This document shows positions 34,081 to 44,090 of a stretch of 64,000 nucleotides of DNA, piece by piece. The stretch is from positions 186,001 through 250,000 of the forward strand of contig JAOALB010000070.1 in NCBI GenBank assembly GCA_025331125.1, written 5' to 3'. The notes below the pieces were generated by a model that saw nothing but the letters and a program-made list of their open reading frames with translations, was not told the DNA's origin and did no database searches. A program made the translations under genes and the position numbers. Source of the stretch: Mycogone perniciosa. Its lineage: Eukaryota; Ascomycota; Sordariomycetes; Hypocreales; Hypocreaceae. Position 1 is the stretch's first letter; each line of letters opens with the position of its first letter.

Positions 34081-35653
34081 CTAATTCCTCAAGGCCTCGA
34101 TATCAACAACTTCCTTCACGGCTTCCGTCGTGAGTATGTATGGCGCATCCTCATCCACGCAGATACTATCTTCTATACGAATACCCATGCCCCTAAAATG
34201 AGCTGGCCATCGCTCATCGTTGGGCACATAAACACCAGGCTCAATTGTCACGCAGTGGCCCCTGCGGAGGATCTCTCTCCTGCTGTATCCGGGACAATCA
34301 TGCACATCGAGGCCGATATAGTGTCCGACATGGTGGGGGAAGAGCTGGTCTATGTTGCTCATATTGACGTTGAAGCCGATGGTTTTGAGCTGGTCGACTA
34401 GGCCCCGGACCGTGACGCCGTGGATGTCTTCGAGGGACATGCGGGCGGACTCGCGGCAGAGGGATACGCTCGTGCGTTGGACCTTGAGGACGGCTTCGTA
34501 GAGATCGCGCTGAGCGGCGGTGAATTTCCCAGAGACGGGCCAGGTTCGCGATATGTCGGTGATGTATGTGCCATACTGGCCACCTGCATCGACGAGGATG
34601 AACTCACCGTTTTGAAAGATATTGTTGTTGACGGTGTAATGGATGCAGTTGGCGCGTTCTCCGCCTGCTATGACGGGTATGTAAGCTGGTCCGTCACAGC
34701 CATTGATTGTAAATTCGTAGTCTAAGAAAGCATGCAGATCCTTCTCCTTTGTCCAAGACCGTCTCATCGCATTGGTGATGGCGCGGCCAGAGATTTGGCC
34801 GGCTAGTCTCATGTTGGTGATCTCAGCTGGGCTTTTGATCACCCGCAGCTTGTTCATAACTGGATATAGAGGTGTCTTGGCCGGGCCGCCAGACGGGCGA
34901 CTGGCGAAGAGCTTCCACAGAAAGCTGGCCTGTTCCTTGGTCGGCTGGACATCGGTGTATATAAGTTTCGCAGACTCGAGGATTTGAGGTAGCACCAGGT
35001 CGACCTGGTCTATAGACCACGCTTCATCTGCGTTGAATACATCCTCTGCGGCCTGCACGCCGTTCCGGTAGCCGGACCATTGTTCCTCCCTGGGGTTCTT
35101 GGCCTTGACGAACATGCGGAAGATGTAACCCCCCCACTTCGGGCCTGTTCTCTCAATGATGGCCACAGCATCGGGCTCTTCCCAGCCAGTCAACCAGAGG
35201 AAGTTTGACTCTTGTCGGTATGGGTGGAAGACAGCACCGGACTTGTACTGGAGGGACGCGGCGTGCAGGACAGCAATGGCGCCCTCGGGCATCGCATCGG
35301 CGAGGGCTGCTCGACGTTCAGCATATTCCTGGGCGGTGATACCGGATGTTACTGTGCAAGGTTATCGTATTAGCGGATGCTTGTGGCACAATCTTCAATC
35401 AACGCAGAGGCTGAAAACCACTGTACGAGTAAGACCTACGTTCGCCGGCCTTGAGGATGTGAGGATGTGTCTCATGGATGGGCTGTCCAAACTGGAGGTT
35501 TGCCGCCGAGACGGAGGAATAGCCTCTTCTCCCTGCAGCTCGAGAGAGGGAGGAAGACGAAAATGGTGTTATTAACAAGGAACATGCTGCGCTGCGCTGC
35601 AGGGGCAGCTGTTGGGACAGCAGGCTCCGGAATGGTGGGCGAGGGAGCTTCAT
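34081..35653 (-). CDS. icp55: Mitochondrial intermediate-cleaving aminopeptidase (Icp55, M24 family)
   Basis: An aminopeptidase P-type enzyme that removes one residue from imported mitochondrial proteins after MPP cleavage, stabilising them by the N-end rule. Exons 35653-35440 and 35351-34081 give 494 residues. The N-terminus is rich in Arg, Ser and Leu with no acids for ~45 residues (PRPPFRSLLSQQLPLQR), a good matrix-targeting signal. The AMP-N domain opens with QPIHETHPHILKAGELTSGI. Metal ligands of the pita-bread fold are visible: Asp in LVDAGGQYG and YITDISRTWP, His in HHVGHYIGLDVHD, Glu in TIEPGVYVP and IRIEDSICV. The gene is head-to-head with dbf4 and convergent with the bHLH gene. Confidence 0.93.
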
Positions 35654-36553
35654 TTGATGGAGGCGGGATAATTTCTGAAGGAATTGCGAGGTAGGGATGG
35701 GATCATGATCGTCGGGAAGGGATCCCTTGGTACTACCGTACGTACGGAGTAGAAGCGGCCCTATTGTTTACTCGTTTCTTCCCTGTCAATGGCGAAACTG
35801 GAGTTCCATTTCGGCTCTGATCGTTGGCAATGGTGGTAGTACAGAGTACTCCGAAGAAGTACTAGCAGCAGGACTATCACGATGTTTGATATGATGTCTG
35901 AGTGAACAATGCATTGAGGTTGCACAACTAACACAGCAAGCGCATGGAGAATGACGTGCCGTGCATTGGCACCGTTTTTGGCGAGTTATGCAGTGCTCCC
36001 CAGCGGCTGAAAAGGCCAACCCCCCACTAATCCTCGCCGCGTTACAGGCGTTCGTGTCGTGTCGCTACACAATAATTTTTTTATGCTTCAGCGGCTTTGT
36101 GTGGCGGTTGCTGGTGCGCCGGGTGGGTCTGTGCATGTTTTTGGAAGGGAGACCCAACCGGGCTTAGCGCTGTTGTGCCAAGCGCGAAGGCTCCATCAAC
36201 AACCACTGCTCTTCAAAGTCACGCCTTGTTTCTTTCCCACACACGGTTTTCCTCTGAGCCTCGGACACCAGCAAAAAAAACGGTCCCGATAACCCTCCAT
36301 CTGCCTCGTTTCCTCTCGCAGGCTGTTTTCGCACATTCAATGCCTTCGTAACATCACTTAGCTATCTCCTCAGCTTGCTTCGGAGACGTGTCCGGCCCTG
36401 CACGTCGCGCGTGCTCGTCCCCGAACCCGAACCCGAACCCGCAACCCAGCCCCTCCTCTTGTCTCGTCAGACGCCGTTCACGCACGCTCCGCAAGGCTCT
36501 GCAAAGTTCTTCTGGCAGAGCATTCAGAGCATGGTGGCTTGAGTTAGGAGTGT
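35654..36553. promoter_or_regulatory. Divergent promoter region, icp55 / dbf4
   Basis: A 900-bp region between divergent starts. It contains one TACGGAGTA copy (35743-35751), a nearby variant (ACTCCGAAG, 35849), and a CCCGAA tandem run at about 36419-36445 just upstream of dbf4. No extra gene is supported, though short frames occur at 36059-36350. Confidence 0.4.
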
Positions 36554-38625
36554 ATGGCAACCGTATCTCTATCGCCAACGCCCGTTGCTGCCACGGCCAT
36601 GTCCTCGAGGCGGGCCCCTCTCGCCAACAACCCCAATGTCGTCAATTCGCCTCTACGCGGACCTTCGGTCTTGGCCGGATATGCTAAGCCTAAGCGTTCC
36701 TTTGCTACCATCCAGCGCGAAGAACCGTACGGCCAGCCCCCCCCTGTGAAGAAGCAAGCCCTCGATAATGGAAGCCAGCGTGCTGTTCGCTCCCCGACGA
36801 AGCCTGCGCCCCGCGCACCGGTCCTCGTCCAACGTAGCACAGCGCGTCCAATGATCAAAGATCGCTCTTCGAGGACTGTTTCAACCACCAAGGCTACTCA
36901 CGATACCGATTATGACAAGGAAGTCTGGAAGAAACACTTCCGGTCAAAGTTTCCCAAGATGGTGTTTTACTTTGAGAGCATCCCAGATGATATTCGGGCC
37001 AAGTTGACTAAGAGGGTCACTTACCTCGGTGCTGTAGGTTTCTTCTCACGTCCCTCTTACTCGTTGATCACATATTCACCTTTAGATCTATAGCGTCAGG
37101 AGCCTTTCTTCTCAATCGATGTTACGCACGTAATCACGACTCGATCCATTCCACCCGACAAGACGGAGGCAGGAGATGTGGAAGTTGTGGAGCCAGAGGA
37201 GCAACAGCCTGAAGAACAACCCCAGACTATCAATCCCTCACTTCTGGATAGAAATACTGCCGCTAGACGAAGATTACTGTTTGACTTTCGCCAGACCGCG
37301 ATACCGTCTCAACAGTTGGATGACCTCACAAGACGAAGCAAACCCACGCGCAACAATGATGTGCTGCACAAGGCTCGGGAGATGGGAAAGAAGATATGGT
37401 CTCTGGACAAGTTCCAGACTATGCTGTCGGTGCTTTTGGAAGCCGAGACCACACACGGCAGCTACAGCTCCAGGACTACCAGTGTGCGGAGTCACTATGG
37501 TACTTCCAAGGGCTCACATGAACCAAACCTATACCAGCTTCTGCATAACGAACGAATCAATGGTCCCTCTGATCGAGATCCCACTGTAATAAGCAGGGAA
37601 TTGACGTACTTCAAGGGCCCATATATGTACATCTGGGATATGGATGAGAAGCAGAAGCCGATCATGGTTCGCGAGTACCAAAAGGTCGCGAACAAGACGG
37701 ATGGCGAATGGCCCCAGTTTCGGAGCGTTGGAAACGGGCGCTGTCCTTTTGTGGAGGAGGTGGAGGTTCCTGAAAAGGACTATCGAAAGACTCGAGAGAG
37801 GGAAAAGGCGCAGGTGGTCAAGAAAGAGGAACCTAAACAACAAGTTCTGAAGGCCCCCGAGGTCCCCCAGCCCAAGCCGGTAACTGGCAAGCGGACGTTG
37901 ACGGAGATGGAGAACGGACACAACAAGGTGTCTGCCGTTGCACCAACGGATATCTTCAACTCAGCCAGAGCTGTTTTGACCAAGCAAACGGAGATGCGGT
38001 CTCAAAATGCCTTCACTAGCCGAGCTGAAGGTGGACGCTTGTTTGGGGGCGAACCTGTGGCATCTGGTATCCAGAACAATATCACATCAGCTATCCGCTC
38101 ACAGATGATTTCATCTACATCTGGAATCAACGGCGCCAAGGCTGGTACCAGCAAGGAGGTCCACGGGCTGCAGAGGAAGGTTTTGCAAAAGGCTAACCCG
38201 ACTTCTCATGACGCCAGTTCGCGTCGCCTTGCAGAAGTTTCGGTGGATGTCGCATCTAGCCGATCGATGACAATGGGCCGAACAACTTCCAGGACTGTCC
38301 AGACCCAAGACGATGATGGCCAGAAGATGGTAGAGAAAAGGACTCAGTCGCAATCGCTTAAGAGCAAGCGAGACTTGAAGCCGGGTTACTGCGAGAACTG
38401 CCAGGATAAGTTCCGCGACTTTGATGAGGTGAGTACATTTTTTCAAACTAATGTTGTGAGGGACTGGACACTGAGCTAACCGCCTCATAGCATATCCTAT
38501 CTCGAAAGCATCGGAAGTTTGCAGAAAACGCCGATAACTGGGTAGAGTTGGATACTCTCCTTGTACAGCTGAAACGAGCCCCGAGATACTCGTCCATGGT
38601 CTCTGAGGACGAAGGGGACTGGTAG
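36554..38625 (+). CDS. dbf4: Dbf4/Dfp1-type regulatory subunit of the Cdc7 kinase
   Basis: The activating subunit of the Cdc7 (Hsk1) kinase that fires replication origins. Exons 36554-37033, 37094-38428 and 38491-38625 give 649 residues. A BRCT-like N motif follows a disordered start: KMVFYFESIPDDIRAKLTKR, then FFSIDVTHVITT across intron 1. The central M motif is seen in LTYFKGPYMYIWDM. The C-terminal DBF-type zinc finger is complete: Cys593, Cys596, His606 and His612 (YCENCQDKF...HILSRKH), with intron 2 placed just before the first His. ATG 36554 is the first in frame; ATG 36599 (SSRRAPLANN) is a possible alternative. The gene is head-to-head with icp55. Confidence 0.93.
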
Positions 38626-39472
38626 CAATGTGTGACAACTTGCTTCAACCTTCTGATCCTGGGTCTTGATACCACGCTTCTCACTCTCTTATTTGGGCAT
38701 GCCTGCTACTCTCACACTTGACTCTCAGTCACCATACCATACTGCGTTTTTGTATCCCTGCACAGGGATCTAACCACCTGGCTTTCAATTTTCTTGCATC
38801 TCGATCAGATTTCTGCGCCCCGGCATAGATACTGCCTCGGTCGATACTTCTGACTGAGCTATACCCTGTTTTTATTTTCTCTTCACACCGGCTATACGGA
38901 ACTGCATGTGACTTTGGCACAGCGGGCATGGTTTGGCATCTTGGACTGCATGACATGGCAGCGGCGTTTTTAACGAACTCGGTTCTTTTCACAGAGGGGT
39001 GGATATTGGTGGTTGGGGGCCCTGGGTAGGGTGGAAGGAGTAGGGCTTTATGATAGAGAGATGGCCTGTACATATGGTCACGAAGTGGCAACGGTTGAGT
39101 GGCGAACGGGTATCTGAGATGAGGAGATACAGGAGCATAATTCTACGACCGTCGCGGAGGAACGGTGGCTGTACATGGACAGGTTCAGTCGTGTATGTGT
39201 AGCTTGTATGTTACAATTATGAAAGTGTATAAAGAAGGAATTGATGATCGATACGTGCACAGTATGACCAGAAGATGCTTTGGTGTACGTTTGCCATACT
39301 GTGCCGCGCACTGTATGATTAGGCTGCCAGCAATATCCAGGTCTGGAGAGCCTCACTGTCACTCACCAATACCTCATCTCACATTGCATATTCCCCACGG
39401 AAAAGAAGGACCACTACGAAGTACCACCATATTATAGCATATACCGCAGAAACACTATAATAATAAGTCGCT
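38626..39472. other. Intergenic region between dbf4 and atg12
   Basis: The dbf4 3' flank and atg12 promoter. Mixed composition, with no repeats of note and no credible frames. Just before atg12 the sequence is AT-rich (ATATTATAGCATATACC), a possible TATA-like element. Confidence 0.5.
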
Positions 39473-40031
39473 ATGGATCTCGACAACCCATCACTACACT
39501 CCGCCTCCCCGATGCCCGACACGGATTCAGACAACAACCGAGGCAGCGGCTCCGCCTCGCCCGAGCTCCCACTCACCATGAGCGCCTCCGCCCTGCTGGC
39601 CGATCTGCCGCGGGACGCGACGGCCGCTTTGGCCAGCGCGGGCGGGTTCCCGCCGGAGAGCAAGGTGGTGGTCAAGTTCAAGCCCGTGGGATCGGCCCCG
39701 GGGCTGCAACAGGACGTGTGCAAGATCAGCGCGGCGCGCAAGTTTGAGGAGGTGGTGCGGTATCTGCGCCGCAAGCTGCGGTGTAAGGATACGGACAGTG
39801 TGTTTTTGTACGTGAATAGCACGTTTGCGCCGTCGTTGGACGAGGTGGTGGGCAATTTGCATCAGGTGAGCTTCATACAGTCAACATGCTACTGGTCTAT
39901 GAATTGTTGGGCGGGAGGCATTGGGGATGATGATGAGTTGGGGTTCGCCGGCTGACGATGAGATGCAGTGTTTCAGGAATGCTCAAGATCAGCTTGTGGT
40001 TGCCTATTCTATAACCCCTGCGTTTGGATGA
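39473..40031 (+). CDS. atg12: Ubiquitin-like autophagy protein Atg12
   Basis: The ubiquitin-like modifier that is joined to Atg5 and helps lipidate Atg8 in autophagosome formation. Exons 39473-39865 and 39969-40031 give 151 residues. The first ~60 residues are a Ser/Pro/Asp-rich tail. The ubiquitin fold follows: KVVVKFKPVGSAPGLQQDVC, KFEEVVRYLRRKL, VFLYVNSTFAPSLDEVVGNL. Exon 2 codes CFRNAQDQLVVAYSITPAFG, which supplies the essential C-terminal glycine directly before the stop. A model that reads through the intron would lose this glycine, so the intron is needed. The gene is convergent with panB. Confidence 0.95.
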
Positions 40032-40266
40032 GAGCACCTTTCTCGGGTCATCCTGGCAGTCCTCCTCCTGCTTCACCTTCGCCTTCACCTGAAAATGCTC
40101 AAAATGCCTGGAATGAAATGCAACATGCTCGCCAGAAACCGCGCACCAAACACAAAGTCCTCCCGCTCTAAACAATCTTAGTCTACGATGCAGGATGATG
40201 TCGGAAAAGGAAAAAGAAAGAACCAAGACAAAACAAACAACACAAAACAAAAGCCAACATGAGCCG

Positions 40267-41437
40267 TTATACACCATTTACGTCTTTCACGGCCTTGGCG
40301 AACGCCTGGAATTCCTCCGCCGGCATGGGATAGGTGTGCTCTTTGGCAGGGTACTCCCGGCTCTTGACCTCATCCCTGTAGGATTCGATGGCCTTCATGG
40401 CCTCGCCCCAGACGTCGCCGTATTTCTTGACGAACTTGGGGAGGAATCTACTGGCGGGGAAGTTACCCGTCATGTCGGTTTGCACGAGAACCTGGCCTGA
40501 GCACCCGGAGCCGGCGCCGATGCCAATGGTCGGGATGGTCAGCTTCTGGGTCACTAACGCGGCCACCTCGGCGGGCACTGCTTCAACAACAACGGCAAAA
40601 GCACCGGCTTCCTGGACGGCCAATGCGTCCTCGAGGACCCTCAGCGCACCGTCAGATGTCTTGCCCTGGACGCGGAAGCCTCCGAGAGCGTTCTGCCGTT
40701 GCGGCGTCAGCCCCACGTGGCCGAGGACAGGGATGCCAGCCGTGGTGATTTTACGGATGGTTGGGGCAAATTCCTTGCCGCCCTCGAGCTTGATGGCCTG
40801 GACTCTGCCCTCCTTGATGAAGCGGATGGCAGTGGCCAAGGCCTGTTCGGGGGCGATTTCATAGGAGCCCATGGGGAGATCTCCGATCTGCAACGGGTAG
40901 TTTTGTTGTCAGCCATCTAATCTGATTGATACTATGCATCCGTCTGGCCCCTGAACGGACTTGTGGGGCCAAGGGTCTCTCTAGACTTACGGTAAAGGCA
41001 CTCTTTGTAGCTCGTGCAACAGATCGACAATGAAGCAGCATCTCTTCTACCAGGACTTCGCTTGTATCTTCCATACCCAAGGCCACCATGGCCAAGCTGT
41101 CGCCGACTAGGATCATGTCCATGCCGGCATGGTCAGCAACGTGTGCGCTGGGGAAGTCGTGTGCGGTGATGACGGTGATGGGCTCGCCCTTTCTGTATAG
41201 GGACTTGAGAGCGGCCATTGTGACTTTCTTGCGAGGATTGGCTGGTGGAGCACCCATGGGCGAGTGAGAGCTGCATCGCTTTTGGAGGGATATGGGTATG
41301 GATATGGGTGATGAGGAGGGCCGTGTAAGTGCAGTAGCCGCGGCTATGGTGGTGAGGCTGTTGCTGCTAATACGGGGTCGCGTGCCTCTGCGTGCCAGGG
41401 CAGCGCACGACCTGCTGAAGGGTGCTGCCAGTGACAT
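40267..41437 (-). CDS. panB: Ketopantoate hydroxymethyltransferase (PanB)
   Basis: The first step of pantothenate synthesis: transfer of a hydroxymethyl group from methylenetetrahydrofolate to 2-oxoisovalerate. Exons 41437-40991 and 40887-40267 give 355 residues. An Arg/Ser-rich N-terminus (~80 residues) suggests mitochondrial import. Family motifs are intact: VITAHDFPSAHVADHAGMD, LVGDSLAMVALGMEDT, GDLPMGSYE at the exon join, IKLEGG, VLGHVGLTPQ, AVVVEAVP and IGIGAGSGCSGQVLV. Metal and substrate residues (Asp in GDS and AHD, Glu in LEGG and VVEAVP) are all present. ATG 41437 is the first sensible start; the open frame goes further upstream with non-ATG codons only. The gene is divergent from ubc8. 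Confidence 0.95.
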
Positions 41438-42471
41438 GGCTACAGGGGAGGTGTCTGCAGTACGAGCACTCCGTGTAATAAGCTGGTACCTGTACATTCA
41501 ATACCACTACTTTGTAGTGTAATCGGATTCTTTAATTCAGACAGAAATTAGGGAGAAAAAAAAGGTAAGTTGACAATTTGGTTTCAACCTAGGATGACAA
41601 GAAGAGAGAGGGAAAAAAAATCAAGTGCGACAATCCGATGGCGGACAAAGCGCTTTTATTCCACCCCCCCAGTCATGATGGTTTTTACGATGTAGAATTG
41701 AGTATCTCTGAGAGTCCCTGAAATTGGCAACTTTAGGCTGTCTGCCTGGCCCATCCCGTCTTGGGGCGGCGGGTGCTGGAAACTACAGGGCAGATCTCAG
41801 CACTAAAAGAAAGACATCCACATTCAGTGCCCTCTCAGCCTCTGTCTCTTAGTTATTGGGGACTTGGTTGAGTGATGGTCGGATCCTCCGGACGGCCGGT
41901 GTGGAGCCTTGTTGACTGAACCTGATGCTCTGTTCTTGACAGATGAACATATACCTATACACAACAACTAATAATAGGTAGGGCTATCTATTCACTGTTA
42001 TGGACAAGAGAAACTAGACTTGATCCGTCCTCTCACAAGTCAGTCAATGAGTACGGAGTACGGAGTAGACAGTACGGAGCCTCTCCGCTAAATCCTCGGC
42101 GCTTGTATCGCTGTACTTATCGAGTCCGTCCGTACTCGTATCACACGTCATGACCCGTTCGTTACATTAGCGAACCCCTCGTGACTCTGACTCTCGACTC
42201 TCGCTCTGGGAGATCTCTCCCTCACGGTCCCCTCTTCAATCTCTTCAACCAACCACCATCTCACTTGGAGCCTCTCTTTTGACGACACGACACCCAAGGC
42301 TTCCACCATTTTTGTAGCCCTTCCTTGCGTCCAATCCGGCCACAGCGACCTATCTCCACCGTGAGTGACGTCGTCGAATATTATCGGAGCGACCCTTGAA
42401 GACTTGACAATCCCGAAAGGAACCCCCCCACCTCCACCCCCAATAACTGCCGACCCCATCCAACCGCGAAA
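41438..42471. promoter_or_regulatory. Divergent promoter region, panB / ubc8
   Basis: A 1-kb region between divergent genes. At 42052-42067 two copies of TACGGAGTA overlap by two bases (7-bp period), and a third, imperfect copy follows at 42073. Near the panB start is the variant ACTCCGTGTA (41468). The last 300 bp before ubc8 are pyrimidine-rich on the plus strand. No additional gene is supported. Confidence 0.45.
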
Positions 42472-43560
42472 ATGAGTAGCCCACGCCGACGAATCGAGAC
42501 TGATGTGAGTCCTATCCATGTCGAGATTTGCCCTTTGTGTCGAGGCTGACCTATTGTTTTTCTCTCTCTCTAGGTCATGAAGTATGCTGTTCTTCTGGAA
42601 TGCATTGGCGAGATGGCCTGACTAACATGTTCGCAGGATGTACGATGACGCTCGCCTCCAACACCCGCCCACGGTGCATAACTGACACCATCCAGGCTCA
42701 TGAGCGACTACGAGGTGACGCTTGTCAACGACAACAGTAAGTGCTGGCTATGATTCACACTAAACAGCGACACGGTCCTGACTCGCGGCAGTGTAAGCGT
42801 TTGCATGAACCCGCGTCGTTCCCTGCAACCCTTTGAATCCACGTCCTTACCGACCGAAACAAAACAGGCAGGAATTCTTCGTCCGATTTAAGGGTCCGGC
42901 CGAGAGTAAGTTTGCCCTGTGCAATCCGGAGGATCTGTGTTGCTGACGGGGTGGTCGTGACAACATAGCTCCATTTGAGGGAGGTCTCTGGAAAGTCCAC
43001 GTCGAGTTGCCGGATACCTACCCGTACAAGTCGCCCAGCATCGGTTTCGTGAACCGCATCTTCCATCCAAACATTGACGAGCTGTGAGTCTGGAATCATT
43101 CGTGGTTGTGGGAAAGGAGGAGGCGGGAAAAAAAGTACTGAGACGAGGCTTTGGATAGGTCCGGTTCCGTGTGCCTGGACGTCATCAACCAGACTTGGTC
43201 ACCCATGTTCGACATGATCAACATTTTTGAGGTCTTCCTGCCACAACTCCTCCGATACCCGAACCCGACCGATCCTCTGAACGGAGAGGCAGCTGCCTTG
43301 TTTATTCGGGAACCCAAGAGCTACGATGCCAAGGTCAAAGGTGGGAATGACGAGAGCAACCTCGGGATATCAAAATAGCGACGCGGTTTCTTCCATACTA
43401 ACCCCCTTTTGATGCAGAATATGTTCAGAAATACGCCAACAAGGACGCCGCGGATGAGGCTGGTGCGGAGAGCGATGACGAGGACGACATGTCCTCGGTG
43501 GCGAGTTTCGACGAAGAGGAGGAAGAGGAGGAACCCGCCGGCCAGATGGACGATGTATAA
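42472..43560 (+). CDS. ubc8: Ubiquitin-conjugating enzyme E2, Ubc8/UBE2H type, with microexons
   Basis: A class E2 that works with the GID/CTLH ligase, known in yeast for degrading gluconeogenic enzymes. My model has nine exons: 42472-42504, 42574-42581, 42637-42639, 42696-42736, 42792, 42868-42905, 42969-43083, 43159-43340 and 43418-43560, giving 187 residues. The catalytic cysteine is Cys85 (SGSVCLDVINQTWSP), the same number as in yeast Ubc8. HPNIDEL and an acidic C-terminal tail (ESDDEDDMSSVASFDEEEE) are also present. Three exons are tiny: 8 nt, 3 nt and a single T. Without the single T the frame is lost after Asn28. With all three, the N-terminus (ETDVMKMLMSDYEVTLVNDN then MQEFFVRF) is colinear with yeast Ubc8. 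All eight introns are GT-AG. Confidence 0.88.
42637..42639 (+). other. ubc8: Proposed 3-nt microexon of ubc8 (GAT)
   Basis: Flanked by CAG on the left and GTACGA on the right. The left intron (42582-42636, 55 nt) has the branch-like ACTAAC. The right intron (42640-42695, 56 nt) has CTGAC. The exon completes Lys14 and supplies two bases of Met15. Skipping it keeps frame but deletes one residue of a conserved-length helix. Confidence 0.75.
42792..42792 (+). other. ubc8: Proposed single-nucleotide exon of ubc8 (T)
   Basis: The sequence reads GGCAG, T, GTAAGC. The left intron (42737-42791, 55 nt) starts GTAAGT and has CTGAC 10-14 bases before its end. The right intron (42793-42867, 75 nt) ends ACAG. 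The T is the middle base of the Met29 codon. The next exon (GCAGGAATTC...) is in the right frame only if exactly one base, or 3n+1 bases, is inserted here. Confidence 0.75.
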
Positions 43561-44090
43561 ATTTCCCCAGGAATTCAACCTTCCAGCGGATGATTCCCTA
43601 CGCCTATGGGACTCACGACACTCTACTTACAACTTATCATTACTTCACGGCGTCAACTTGGGAGGGACGGATACGGCACAGCAATGGGAGTTTTTGTTTT
43701 CCGAGTTTCTTCTTTCTTTCCTCCTCACAACTACACAAGATCGGCATTGCATAAGCCAGCTTTTAGGGCAACCCCCAACCCGGCGCAGGGAGGGAACTAT
43801 CATCCGCTTTTTTGTTATATGTTTCTGGAATTAGGTAGGTAGGTAAGTAGGTAGGTAGGTAGGTAGTCGCGTTAATACGTGGCCCTTTGAGCCACACAAG
43901 AATGGATGATGATGCTGCTCATTAATTCCATTCATGTTCAGGGCCCTTTGCTCCAAATACTGTGTACTGAAGCCATCCTTCCTCAATAAACGTCAGTCCC
44001 AGGGGTATCATAAGTCTACATGTCATTTTATCATTAATCATACGCCATCATTTCCCAACGCCATCCCGAACAACAACAGACACCCATATT
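43561..44090. other. Intergenic region between convergent genes, with TAGG repeat
   Basis: The 3' flanks of ubc8 and the Saf4-like gene. A TAGG microsatellite lies at 43832-43866, interrupted once. The short open frames here have no support. Confidence 0.6.
43832..43866. repeat. TAGG microsatellite
   Basis: About eight TAGG units with one TAAG interruption, in the ubc8 3' flank. Confidence 0.9.
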
